NCBI GenBank assembly: GCA_932521035.1
Contig: OW051492.1
Span: 3,844,001-3,908,000, forward strand
Length of the DNA: 64,000 nt
Origin: Oscheius dolichura
Lineage: Eukaryota; Nematoda; Chromadorea; Rhabditida; Rhabditidae
Direction of reading: 5' to 3'
Each line of letters starts with the position of its first letter. Within the stretch, counting starts at the first letter, position 1. The notes beneath the pieces are model-generated. The model searched no databases. It was not told the DNA's origin and saw only the letters and a list, made by a program, of their open reading frames with translations. Of this stretch, positions 35,101-45,337 are shown one piece after another. A program made the translations under genes and the position numbers.

Positions 35101-36305
35101 CCCCCAGAACTGATTCCCTCCAGTATGCTTTGGACGCTCTCATAGCTTGTGGAGTGCCAGCTGGACGCCAACTGGGATCATTGGTTGGTTTTCTTCTTGA
35201 GGACGTAAATGTGGATTTGTAGGTAAAGCGATGCCCTCCGCTGCTTTTTGCCAGACCACCAGAAGAAATGAAGCAAGCTGCTGAAGCATTGAGAGACTTC
35301 TTCAGCAGAAAACAGGTTAGTTCCAATTTTTATACTGATGTAGTAAGCTCTCATTTTGGAAATAAAAGTCCCCACATTTACGATCGAATGGCGAGAATAA
35401 CCATCCCGTGGTAACTCTAGGAATGAAGAGTATATTTTGCTCCTGTTTCGGGGCTTGGGGAAAAGCTGGAAAAACATTACAAAAGACTGTGCAATTTTCC
35501 AAGCTTGTGTTCATATTCATAAGGAAATGGTAGATAACACCCTTTAGAAAACATCGCACAATTAATAATTGATGATAATGTGGTTTTAATCAAGTGGCAG
35601 CTGGAAAAATAATTATAGTGGCACTAAATTCTTGAACTTTTAGCTCGGATAGTTGGGGGTGAGGGAGTGTCTGTACTAATATAAATCTAATAATTGATTA
35701 AAAATAGATTTATCTACAAAATTTCACATAACAATAACTAATGGTTTCAGATTTCAATGATAGTTCAACGGTGTCCAGATGTTCTTCTTAAAAATATAGA
35801 CGAAACTAACGACAAATATGAATATGTCTTTTTCCAGGTTAGAGCTTTAGCGAAAAAAATAAGATATGTTTACAGATGGGCCTTGAGGCTGAACAATTCA
35901 CAGATTGCTCCAAGTGGGGGTCTCTTCCACTAGAGGAGATCATGCAACGGCACGAATTCTTGGTTAAATGTGGAGTATTCAGAACTCCTGATGCAAAACA
36001 TCCCCAGATGAGCATGGAAAATCCTAGACTGAGAAACATATTGGACGCCAACGATGATAATTTCGCTATTCAAGTGTGTTTCTAGGTTTTTTTAATTAAT
36101 TGGTTTTGCTTAGGTAGCACAGGTGACTCCAGAGGAATGGATAATATACCGGGCGTATTGCGTTAAAACAGCCGAAATGGAAACGAAAGAGCACCCTTTT
36201 GCCCGTGTCAAGCCGTCTATGAGGAAGGCCTACGAGAGACGAAGAAAAGAGACAGCCGAGGTGCCTCAACACGTTTTTGATGTTTCTGCCTCCACCGGGC
36301 TTTGA
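32164..36305 (+). CDS. MTERF4: mitochondrial transcription termination factor-like protein, MTERF4 type
   Basis: MTERF4 is a mitochondrial nucleic-acid-binding protein needed for ribosome assembly. Exon 1 (32164-32268) encodes an arginine-rich mitochondrial presequence (MPTRSINALRLFARR). Exon 2 is 32688-32791. The next exons (from 33104) give PGRPMLERIVKDLKEGG and GVKPEFFISGCIARPELFK; an exon ends at 33543. After a 1,540-base intron (33544-35083) come YALDALIACGVPAGRQLG, VKRCPPLLFARPPEEM, SMIVQRCPDVLLKNI, MQRHEFLVKCGVFRTPD, ENPRLRNILDANDDNF and a basic tail ending at TGA. The repeated '(V)xRCPxLL' pattern and the RHEFL...TPD...NP.L..IL block are those of MTERF4. The start follows a TTTCAG acceptor four bases upstream. 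The partner enzyme NSUN4 is not in this window. Confidence 0.8.
33544..35083 (+). other. unusually long intron of MTERF4
   Basis: 1,540 bases against about 40-60 for most neighbours. It has a GTATGT donor and a TTGTTTCAG acceptor. I see no convincing nested gene, tRNA or transposon in it, although its length suggests an old insertion. Confidence 0.55.
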
Positions 36306-36543
36306 TATTTCTTATTGTTAATTCATTGTTATATTTTAACTTAAAAAGGAAAAAATCCACCTTTCTCTACTAATCAAACCCCGTTCTAACGGTTTATCTT
36401 TATTTTTTTTCATGCATATTTTGTAACTAACGAAGTTCAGGTCTGAGATTATAGGAAGCACATAATTGAAAGGAATGAGCAGAGCTTAGGTAAATTTGAA
36501 CCCCTGAAAACAAGGGATAGGCATTTCAGATACGGAGGATTAC

Positions 36544-39500
36544 ATGCACCGCATGTATCCTGAGTTCTTCGACTCCCTGAATTTGAACGGTCCACTCTCA
36601 GTTCATCAGCCGCTTCCGGTAAGTCAGCCGTCCCGCTAGTTTCGTGCTCACAAATATCCCTCCCCGATTTGATAAATTTCCAATTCAATTGTATAGATTG
36701 AAAGGCAATTTTTCACACGGCCAACGATTGTCTCCGTTTCGGAAGTTTTATTGTCTAAAATTTTTTTCCTAATCAAACTAGCCGATGGATTTTATTTGGT
36801 TGGAAAAAGACGAATTCAACCGTTACTTTGTAAGTGCTTTGAGATGTCCATAGATCCTGAAAAAGGCCCCCTAGATCATGTTGGTCCCCCTGCCCCCTGG
36901 CCGATTATGTTTCTCATTTTCAGCCGCACTCGAACGCCGGTGGCCAAATAGCTAATGAGCTGCCGTTCCCAATGGGTCCGTCACTGGAGATGTCTCTCGA
37001 CGAACACCTCCGCCCTCTGCCGACACCGCCCATCTGGCTGAGCCAGGACCCCTTCCGTCTCGGTCAGGTATGGTAGACGGGGGAGAAGGAGGTGCCCGGC
37101 TGGTTATTGGTCTCCTGGAGGCAGCCATGAATACCTAAGCGTAATGAGGGTGCTGGGGGGAGATCAGGCGGATTACATACAGAATGTCATCAGCGAGAGT
37201 GGCTAATTATTAGGGAGACAGGGGGCACACTTTCCCTTTCCGAGGCTAGGTTGCCATCCTTTTATCAGGCTGTCATTCGACTGTCCCCCTCGCCAACAAG
37301 TATCCCAATTTCCCTGTGCAACAAACCACAAACACCTTGATTTTCAGTCCCGTTCGAGGTTTTTTGCCGTCTCTCCCCCTAAAATGTCTATCCTGTTGGT
37401 TTTTGACCCGGGGGAGGAGAACATCCCCCCGCGCAGTCCCAAAAAGTGCCAGGAAGCGAGGATGTCTCTCCCCGATTCGACCGGGAGACGCCGGCGGCGC
37501 CCATCCTCCCCCAACAATAAAAAACGACTCGCAACATGTAATCTCGACCAAATCGGCCGCGCCACTTGATGTTTTGAAAACGGGACCCCGTCCGGATTTC
37601 TACACAAAATGGCCGTGGTCATCTCGCCAGAAGGAGAAGGTATAGCCATCCGGGCAAAAACCTGCTGGAGCGAACGGCGTTCGTTTTCGACCCGTCACTC
37701 GACTCGGCTCACTCCCAGTTGTTCTGCCTTTGGAATCGATTTTAAGCCAAGAACATAGGAATACGAATTCGATGAACTCTCCCCCCGGCCACACGCAGCG
37801 TTCGCCCGGAAGTGACCTCCATTCTCCGCGTTCTCCTCCTCCTCTTAAAGTGCAAAATTTGTCAATATGTGTCCCCTTCGGGTTACAGTAGTCTGTATCT
37901 ATTCCGGGAAATGTACACGGGGGCAGGTGGTCCCCTCGATTGAACCCGGGGCATAATTCATGGGGGTACGGTGGTTGTTCACGGCTTACTGTAGTGGGTA
38001 TTCCTATTGATTTTGATGGTTCGGATCTCTGCCGGGGACACGTGTGCGGGCCCTTTTCTCAGGGAGGAAGCAATGGCACATGTCGACAAGGAGGGGGACG
38101 GCGGCCGCCGCGTTCACCCGGGCGCCCGTGTTTACCCCCGTTTACACTCTTTTTTTCGTTTCTTCAGTTCACTTCCCCTTTGCTTTTTTATTGGCGCTAT
38201 GATTCGCTGGGGTGGTCAGTTGCCCGTAGAAAAAATAAGAAAAAGGGGATCACCACAAATTGGAGGGTGGGGGTTAGGTCAATTGGAGGCTCGGGCCTCA
38301 TGGCTTCTCTGTACTTTTGGGACAGGCAGGGGTGATACTGTAGTCCCATTCCCATGACCCCAAGGGCTTCTGTCGACGGTTGTTTTCTTTTCGACCCCCA
38401 AGAGGACAGCTCGACCCCGTTCATATTTCCCCAGCATTTGCCCGAATTGTCCTCGTTCAGTGGTCGGCATCCCTCCTTGAGACTGTCCTCCTCGGCGGCA
38501 GACGGTCTCCAGTCAGATTTCCTCGGTGGCCCCGTCGTCCGGACATCGTTCGTCATGTAGCGAGGGGGGAGTCCGTCGGATCTAATTACGAGAGGGTCTC
38601 CTCTCCCCTCTCCCCGGAATATAAGCGTTCCCATTGGCGTACGGCCTCCCCTAACGAGTGCGATAAACGCCCTTCTTTCTATTTATCCTGCGTTTTGTGA
38701 CGCAGACCCCCAAATGAGTGTCAACAGTGAGAAAATCCGGGCAAGGTCCCTCTCTGTCGGCCAGCTATCACTATCCAGTCAGGACCCAATAATTTGGATG
38801 GAAAGGGGAGAAGACGAGGGCATTTCTCCGGAGGAGGCTCTCTTGACACAAAAAACCACAGGGATTTTTGAAACTCGACCTCGAGGGGGCCATCCTCCGC
38901 TTTCGAAGAACTCTCCAAAAGGGAGAGACTGACCTCGCGTACCGAAATGTTACTCACCGGGGGCAAACAGAGGGGGCAGAGACTCGTCCCCCCGAATATA
39001 CTCAGCAGCCGACACATTTTGACCATCGGGCGCGGTTGCTTAGAGTTTGAAAAGGCGCGAGTCAACAGTCAAATCTGGTCACATATGGTTAGTCGGAGGG
39101 GATGAGCCGCCTGAGCTCCGCGCCCCGGGGTTGTCCAGTGTGTAGCCTGCCCCGATGGCCGCCGCCGTCCTCCACGGCCACCTCTGGTACTTCTACAGAA
39201 TGGTAGGGTCTCTCCCTCTTCCCGCGAATAATAATAGAGGCAGCCTCCCGCCGTTAATCTTTGATTTGGCTGCAACTGCTCAAGCATTGGCCCCGTGCCG
39301 TATTGGGTCGGCCGCCGTTCCCCCGGCCGCGCGTCTGCCCGTCTCCGAACAGCTCACGTGACTTGTTTTTATCAAATAAGCGGTTGGGTTGCAACTTTCC
39401 GGGGGGTGGACTGACTTCCGACGACGTGCCGCCGAAAAGTGCAGACCCGCTTTTTTTACACGAGACTCTTTTGTACGATAATTTCCTCAAGGGACTGGTT

Positions 39501-41449
39501 CCTCTCCGGCTACCGTAGCCGCCCATCTCATGACTGTCCCCGGTGACGTGGGCTTCCGACTGTTTCGCTTCAGACAACAAGTGTCATCTCCAGCTACTGA
39601 TAACAGTTGATCGGAAGCGGCAGACCTCCTTCGGCTACAGTAACCCTTGGGGAGGAGGACAAGAAGGGTTTGGACTTCCGTCTCTTGACCTGGTTACTGT
39701 AGCCTCCCCCGGGGGGATGACCAGCCGTTCCCTTTACCACGTGACAGGCAGTTGTACTCGAGAGAAAAAACGACTGGCCTCCGCCAAGGACGGAATGTTG
39801 CCATCCTCTCCCCGAAACGGGGGCTTTTTTCTTCTGATGGTTCCTTCGACGCTTTTTAATTAGCGGATTTATCCCACAGATATGGTGGGAACCGACTGTA
39901 CGATCCGTCTCCTCGAGGGAGACCTGGAGGGGGCACACTTTCTGGAACTTTTCGCCTCATGGATCCCCATCCTCCCTCCATAATCTATCTGAATTTCCAC
40001 CCAGGCCCCTCACTTGATATTCTGCCCCGCCGTCGTCCACCCTTCGTACGTGACAGTCGAGTGTCTCGAAAATTCGTTGCCCTTGTTGGTTTCTTCATTT
40101 TTGTCAAAAGGGGAGACTTCTTACCCGTAGTCCAATAAACCCGCAGACTGCCATCCCAGTTGTAATAATGGCGCCTTCTCCAGATTCTCTCCTCCTCTGC
40201 CCTCTCCCCGGGGGCCTCCCTGACTTTTGACCCGACCTGCCCCCCAAAGATGGCCGAGAATGTCCACTCGAGAAAAGCAGCCCGAGGCGCACTCCCCACT
40301 TGTCACACATGTCCTCTACATAAACTATATGTCTCTTTTTGTGTCCTCCTCCCTGATGGATAACGGTTTCAGGAGGGACAGGACATGCTGCGCATCGGGC
40401 AGCAGCCCAAGATGCACCTGCCACACCAGCAGAACCCCGGCAGCAGTCTCCAACACCTCCCCAACAGGTCTGTTCCCCTCGAGACCCGTCATCCTCGATC
40501 CTCCAGGTGTGATGCACGGGTACCGTCGAGTGACACCAGCTCCTCCTCCTGTTCCCCGTCGTCCAGCGAGAATGTCCACAATGCCCTCAACAACTGTAGG
40601 CCCTGTCCCCCTTTCATCGATATTGAATTAGTTACAGTATTAGGTCTCGACGGGAATGGCCTCCCAGCCCCGCAGATGAAGCAGGAGCCGCCGGACGACT
40701 ATCTCTCGGCCATGCACCAGCAGATGCAGGGAGGAGAGAATCGGCTGATGCCCTTCTGCTCGTCTGACAGACAACGGGCGGCCACCCCTCAGCGGAGGAG
40801 TCGGTCCTCCGGGGAGGGCATGCTCAAGTGCCAGTACTGTCCGAAGAAGTTCTCCTCCTCTCCTCTGGTATGTTTTTGATTGGAATAAGGTTAGAGAGGG
40901 GAACAATTCAGCTGGAAAACCACATGCGGGACTGCCAACTGATCCGGGTACACGAGTGTGCCCAGTGCGGGAAGCGGTTCAAGGCGCGTGGCGGCCTCCA
41001 GCAACACATGCGGATCCACAACAACGACCGCCCGTACTCGTGTCACTTCTGCTCGAAGCGTTTCACCCAGAAGAGCCACGTTGACCAGCACGAGAGGATC
41101 CACACCGGGACGAAGCCTTTCCACTGCTCTTATTGTGGACGGGCATTCCGGCAGCGGTCACAGCAGATGGGACACGAGGCGACACACACCCACGCCGGGC
41201 AAGAGGTCCGCTCCAACATCGAGGTGCCTCTCTGATCTCTTTTTTTATGACCGATCTCCTTTATAGGCAGGGAAGGGCCACTTGGAGAATGCGGGTGAGC
41301 AACGTCTGCCGCCGAACAACGCGGTCTCGGGGCTGTTGGCCCTGAGCCAGCCGGGCCACCTCCCCCCGAACCTGATGGGCATGCCCCCTCCGAACCCGAT
41401 GCTGCACATCCCCGACTTCGACCACCACATGCTCGGGCAGATGATGTAG
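36544..41449 (+). CDS. C2H2 zinc-finger transcription factor
   Basis: Exon 1 (36544-36618, MHRMYPEFFDSLNL...) follows a TTTCAG acceptor 14 bases upstream. Exon 2 is 36924-37067. A 3.3-kb intron leads to 40373, where EGQDMLRIGQQ begins; serine-rich disordered exons follow. The fingers begin with CQYCPKKFSS (from about 40829), then CAQCGKRFKARGGLQQHMRI, CHFCSKRFTQKSHVDQHERI and CSYCGRAFRQRSQQMGHEATH (to about 41185), joined by HNNDRPYS and HTGTKPFH linkers, so three regular fingers plus an N-terminal one split by an intron (ending LENHMRDC). The C-terminus is Pro/Met-rich and ends at TAG 41447-41449. It is a nuclear DNA-binding regulator by type; the exact orthologue is not certain (LSY-2-like is one possibility). 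The gene is convergent with the fucosyltransferase and the two 3' ends overlap. Confidence 0.85.
37068..40372 (+). other. 3.3-kb intron of the zinc-finger gene
   Basis: GC-rich non-coding DNA. It contains several copies of a TACTGTAG/CTACAGTA word (about 37883, 37987, 38335, 39635, 39693). No convincing nested gene; the large open frames here are by-products of GC richness. The size, in a genome where most introns are near 45 bases, suggests regulatory content. Confidence 0.55.
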
Positions 41450-41888
41450 TCGGCCCCTCTCTGTATACTTGTATCCACCCGTAGTCCACCCAGCTAGTGC
41501 CACCATCGTACAGTCCCAGCCCTGTAGAGAGTACAACCCGTATATATATATTATATTCTATTTCTATGCCGTCGACCGGTCCATCTAGCCCCCTTCTATG
41601 AGCTGATTCTTCTTCTTTTGTTATCCTTCGCTAGGCACCTGTTTTCTTTTGTTCCCTAGCCTGTGTCCTTTCGTCCCCGGTTTCTTCCCGGTAGCATTTA
41701 CCCGATTACGGTAGTAGAGACATCTCCGTGTGTTTGTCAACGAGTCGCTTCTATTCTAGTTACTATTCGAGGGTTCAACCTGGCTGGTGATACTCCCCCC
41801 AAAGATATTTAGTCTCCCCCTTTAAATTATCTGCAAATCCAAGAGATTCGCCCAGCCAGTATGTTTATTTCCTGATAATAAAGCTATT
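41450..41888. other. overlapping 3' UTRs of the zinc-finger and fucosyltransferase genes
   Basis: A plus-strand AATAAA near 41876 and a minus-strand AATAAA (TTTATT near 41863) lie within about 20 bases, so the two convergent transcripts probably overlap at their tails. No other gene seen. Confidence 0.55.
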
Positions 41889-43068
41889 TTATGAGAAGGC
41901 CTTCAGTTTGACCCAGTCCGGCGGATAGAAGTCCCCCGGCTCCATTTCGGCCAGCACCTAGGGAGAATGTCTTCCATTCGAATGGGGCACACTACCTTGT
42001 CCGAGGTCTCGTTGATGTCTCGGTAGTAGACATCCGAGCCGGGCTTCGAGAGGTAGGCCAGCCACCAGCCGAATGTCGACGAGGGGGCTAGGGGCAGTCA
42101 ATTGCTGGAGGAGAGACTGACCGGTGATGAGGACGACGTCGCAGAATCTCCTAGAGAAGGCCAAGTCGACCTCGGGTTGCAGAGTGGCGGTGATGACCAC
42201 CCGGTAGGGGAGCCTCTTCTGTGCGGCCGGGACAGGGAAGCCTTCGACCACAGTGATCATGTCTAAAGGATCTTCTCTCCTCTTAATAATTAGTGACCCA
42301 ACCGTGGAAGATGCTCTGTGCCCAGAGAGGGTCATTCCCGAGGATGACGACCGTCACACTGCCATTCCTCTCGGAATCTGAAAAGTCGGAGGAACCTCCC
42401 TCCCAGAGGGACCCACATTTGTTGGCCAAGTAGTCCGTGGCCCTCCGGGTGAAATTGGCATCCGATGGCCGGTGGACCCCGTCGTCGGTGAAGTCTCCTC
42501 GTCGGATATGGGTGCAGATACTGGAATCGAGGGTAGTCTATTGCCAGGGAGGCGGCCCTACATGAGGTCCTCCCGGTAGCCGCGGGGCAGGTGCTGTTCC
42601 GCCCGATGGGCGGTGTTTGGCAGCGGGGTGAGCCATAGTCGGATATTCGAACGGAGATGATCGAAATATTTGAAACTCTGGAGACGTTGTAGCCTGGGGG
42701 AGGGGGACTACCTGGTAGTAGTAGCCGTCGAGGAGCAGGAGGGGCGAGTTGTTGTAGGCGCGGAGACGGGAGACGTCGTCGAACCGGCAGCAGTCTTTCT
42801 GGTTGAAGACGACCGCATAGAAGGGCTGGGGCTGGAATCTCTCCCCTTTCTGAGGATACAAGCGGAATACCTCGATGATTTTGACAGCAAACTGCTCGAT
42901 CAAAAGGGGAAACTTGTATAGAAGGCCATTGACAACTTCTCTCATTAACCCTGCATCAGTAGCCGCCATCATAGGTCTTCTCCCCAACTCGGAAGCTATT
43001 CCAATAATTGAAATGAGTTCGAAAAGCTGATTCCCTAAAACACAGCATTCCTGTGCGATAAAGAGCAT
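41889..43068 (-). CDS. GT11-type alpha-1,2-fucosyltransferase (5' end uncertain)
   Basis: Transfers fucose to galactose-containing glycans in the Golgi. The reading has LGNQLFELISIIGIASELGRRP, LLLDGYYYQ followed by SFKYFDHLRSNIRLWL, then the donor-binding motif HIRRGDF with DDGVHRPSDANFTRRATDYL (42420-42530), VVILGNDPLWAQSIF, FCDVVLITG, SSTFGWWLAYLS and a short tail ending at TAA 41889-41891. These are the characteristic GT11 motifs in order. Introns of 40-60 bases interrupt it. The N-terminal signal anchor expected for a Golgi enzyme is missing: the open frame starts at 43068, 40 bases from a tRNA gene, and TTTTAG before GGGAATCAG may be a real acceptor. So the 5' exon is unidentified, or the gene is truncated. 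Confidence 0.7.
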
Positions 43069-43107
43069 GCTGCTATGTCACCAACGCGCCGGAGTCTCCG
43101 TTCACTA

Positions 43108-43179
43108 TCCCATGTGGTCTAGTGGTTAGGATTTCTGGTTTTCACCCAGGCGGCCCGGGTTCGATTCCCGGCATGGGAA
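43108..43179 (+). tRNA. tRNA-Glu: tRNA-Glu (TTC), copy 1
   Basis: 72 bases. The acceptor stem TCCCATG pairs with CATGGGA, with discriminator A at 43179. Anticodon loop TTTTCAC gives anticodon TTC. The internal A box (TGGTCTAGTGG) and B box (GGTTCGATTCC) are intact. T-runs downstream (TTTTTGCTTTTTTT) can end RNA polymerase III transcription. Confidence 0.97.
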
Positions 43180-43770
43180 GAATGTTTTTGCTTTTTTTCC
43201 TTCATTTATTTAGAACTTCTTTCACTGCTGTCCTTTCCTGGTCCCTTGCCGATTGTTTCCGGTGTATATTTTACTTTTTACAGTCTAAAAAGCAGAAGCC
43301 AGTGAAATAGAAGATATACAAAAGTCATGATGTCCATAAATTCCTTCCTTTATTGTCAATCAATTGACTTTTTGGCATATTTTTTATCTCTGATACAACT
43401 GCTCCTAATTAATATACTGCCCTCCATGTCGCCCAGAAAGCGTCGCTCACCCTCCAAATAATCGCTTTCGCACAAGAAAAGCACCAGCTTTCGCCTCCTG
43501 TCCCCCACATCAAAGCTTCGTCGCTTTGTATCCATATCTCTAATTTCACTGTACTCTCGCAGTTATGAGCTCTGTCCTCCCCAACACCCCGTATTTCCGG
43601 AACTTGCCCCGCCTTGTCTTCGATGACATCATCGACCTGGGTTACACGACGGACGGACTCGGCCGGAATGACAAGATTAGTCAGGGTACTTCCCATCTCT
43701 CACCTTCACTGACAGATCCACATCTGCCACCCACACTATGAATATGCTGTCACTGGAGCCACCCTCGCCA
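43180..43770. other. spacer between the two tRNA-Glu genes
   Basis: A plus-strand frame from 43565 (MSSVLPNTPYFRNLPRLVFDD...) with a possible splice to about 43711 looks coding-like but belongs to no family I recognise; it may be a gene fragment. Nothing else supported. Confidence 0.35.
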
Positions 43771-43842
43771 TCCCATGTGGTCTAGTGGTTAGGATTTCTG
43801 GTTTTCACCCAGGCGGCCCGGGTTCGATTCCCGGCATGGGAA
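43771..43842 (+). tRNA. tRNA-Glu: tRNA-Glu (TTC), copy 2
   Basis: Identical over all 72 bases to the copy at 43108-43179, and the identity continues about 20 bases into the 3' flank (AGAATGTTTTTGCTTTTTTT), which includes the terminator. Confidence 0.97.
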
Positions 43843-44360
43843 GAATGTTTTTGCTTTTTTTCTTTTCAATTATTTAGATGTTTGGAGTTGTCTATGTATT
43901 TTCACGTTACAAAACTCACCCAAACCGCCTCCAACAGCCACTGTATGATACTTTGTAGTCAGGAAGTAGTCAAGTTCAGGTAGTCGCTGAATAACCTTTA
44001 GGTTGTCATAGCAAATGACATTATTCTTTGTGGCCTTTTCTATCAATATTTCCTTAAAATAAACAGGCTTATCCTCTCTTTTTAGATCACTTTGAATAGC
44101 AAGAAGTAGAGATAATATAGCGGAAAAGCCTAGAATATGCCGGTATTGAATTAAAACGGGATAACTTACCAATCCACAATAATATTCGATCCAACAAAGC
44201 CGCAACTCTCGCCATTTGGCATAGAACCGGTAATACGGAAAACAGCCAAATCCCCTATTCTCGTTGCCCCTTGTGACTCACAGCCATTCAAAATGAGCCT
44301 CGGTACACGATAGTCCGATCGCCTGCACCCATATACCCTTGGCTCATCTTTATTCAAAAC
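43843..44360 (-). other. possible gene fragment, family not recognised
   Basis: Two minus-strand coding-like stretches, one around 44166-44357 (RLILNGCESQGATRIGDLAV...) and one around 43910-44120 (REDKPVYFKEILIEKATKNN..., ending AVGGGLG before a GTGAG donor), flank an intron-like stretch with GTAAGT and TTCTAG. The phases do not join without a stop, so it is either a pseudogene or part of a gene with different exons. I do not assign a function. Confidence 0.35.
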
Positions 44361-44369
44361 TGTTTTGAG

Positions 44370-44675
44370 ACTTTACGGGTGTTAGTCCGTGAGCGGACCA
44401 GCTCAAGTCTAGCGAGAAAGGACTACAGTCATAATGAGTTAGCTTTCAGGTGAACCACACTGAGCGGCGCCCACGGGCAGACCGGGAGAGAGGGACCGTG
44501 GATCCATCCGACCTGGTGATCCCTTGGCCAGCTCCGTCGCCAGCACCTTCCCTTGTCTTAGTCTTGATCTCATATTGTACTAGCTATACAATAAACCCTA
44601 TGTACTACGACAGTCTATATTCTATCTGACATCATGGGAGGATAGCCAGGGACACCTAATTTACTGGTAGCAGCA
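44370..44675. mobile_element. candidate LTR with initiator-Met primer-binding site
   Basis: A GC-rich stretch starting TGTTAGTCCG near 44378 contains AATAAA near 44590 and a CTATCTGACA end near 44632. It is followed at 44665 by TGGTAGCAGC, which agrees for its first nine bases with the primer-binding site complementary to the 3' end of initiator tRNA-Met used by many copia/gypsy elements. No second LTR or reverse transcriptase was found, so this would be a remnant. The call rests on short motifs. Confidence 0.35.
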
Positions 44676-44775
44676 AAGGTGCGGACCCCTCTCTCGGTAC
44701 AGGTATTTTTTTCAACTTTCAGGTCGTTTCTTAAGACCCGTTTTTTCTTTCTTTTTTTTTCAGCCTCAGGCGCTT

Positions 44776-44790
44776 GGGGGGGGGGGGGGG
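44776..44790 (+). repeat. poly-G tract (15 G)
   Basis: Uninterrupted G run of 15. A similar run of 19 lies at 46712-46730. Both may be real quadruplex-prone DNA or sequencing/assembly artefacts. Confidence 0.8.
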
Positions 44791-44917
44791 TTGTAATATG
44801 TCGTTTTGTGTGTGTAGCATGCTTTGTGTTGTCCCCGTTTTGTCCCGTCTTTTGTAAAGTCCTATTGTGTTTTCCATGGAAACAGCAGCTCAAACAAACT
44901 GGCCATATTGTTTTGAA

Positions 44918-45337
44918 AAGCTCCTATTAGTTTGGAGGAGGCGTTTTTCCGCGCGATGCCCCGAAGAAGGGATAAGTGTAATGCCCCGATGAGAATTTGG
45001 AGTTCCGGGATGCCCCGCGGAAGGGAAGACGTCGAGGTTGGAAAGGAACGACGTTATTCCGCGACGACCCGACGAAGGGAGGCTTGCAATGCCCTGATGA
45101 GAAGCTGATGTTCCGGGATTCCCCATGGAAGGGAAGACGGCGAAGTTAAAAAAAAATTCCGCGATGCCCCAGGTAGGGAAGATGATCATGTTCAGGAAAG
45201 TGAGGATATTCCCCGATGCCCCGATGAAGGGAAGAAGAGACGACAACCTCCGGATCGTGTTGAGGAGGCCCATTTTATTTGAAGAATCTCGAATGAAGGA
45301 GAAATTTTAGTGGTTTGGCTCCTATTAGTTTGGAGGA
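44918..45337. repeat. degenerate composite tandem repeat framed by two copies of a 20-base hairpin
   Basis: The word GCTCCTATTAGTTTGGAGGAG, which can itself fold (CTCC/GGAG), stands at both ends (about 44921 and 45319). Between them, modules of the type CCG(C/G)GATGCCCCG(A)TGAAGGGAAG alternate with AATGCCC(C/T)GATGAGAA...TT modules. They make a higher-order unit of about 120 bases repeated at least twice, with decay. The minus strand stays open across it only because the unit length is near a multiple of three. Confidence 0.7.

Noticed and set aside
44890-45273. Repetitive minus-strand open frame with FPSSGHRGI-like motifs
   Set aside because: The repetition is explained by the DNA tandem repeat with unit length near a multiple of three; no start context, splice sites or signal support translation.
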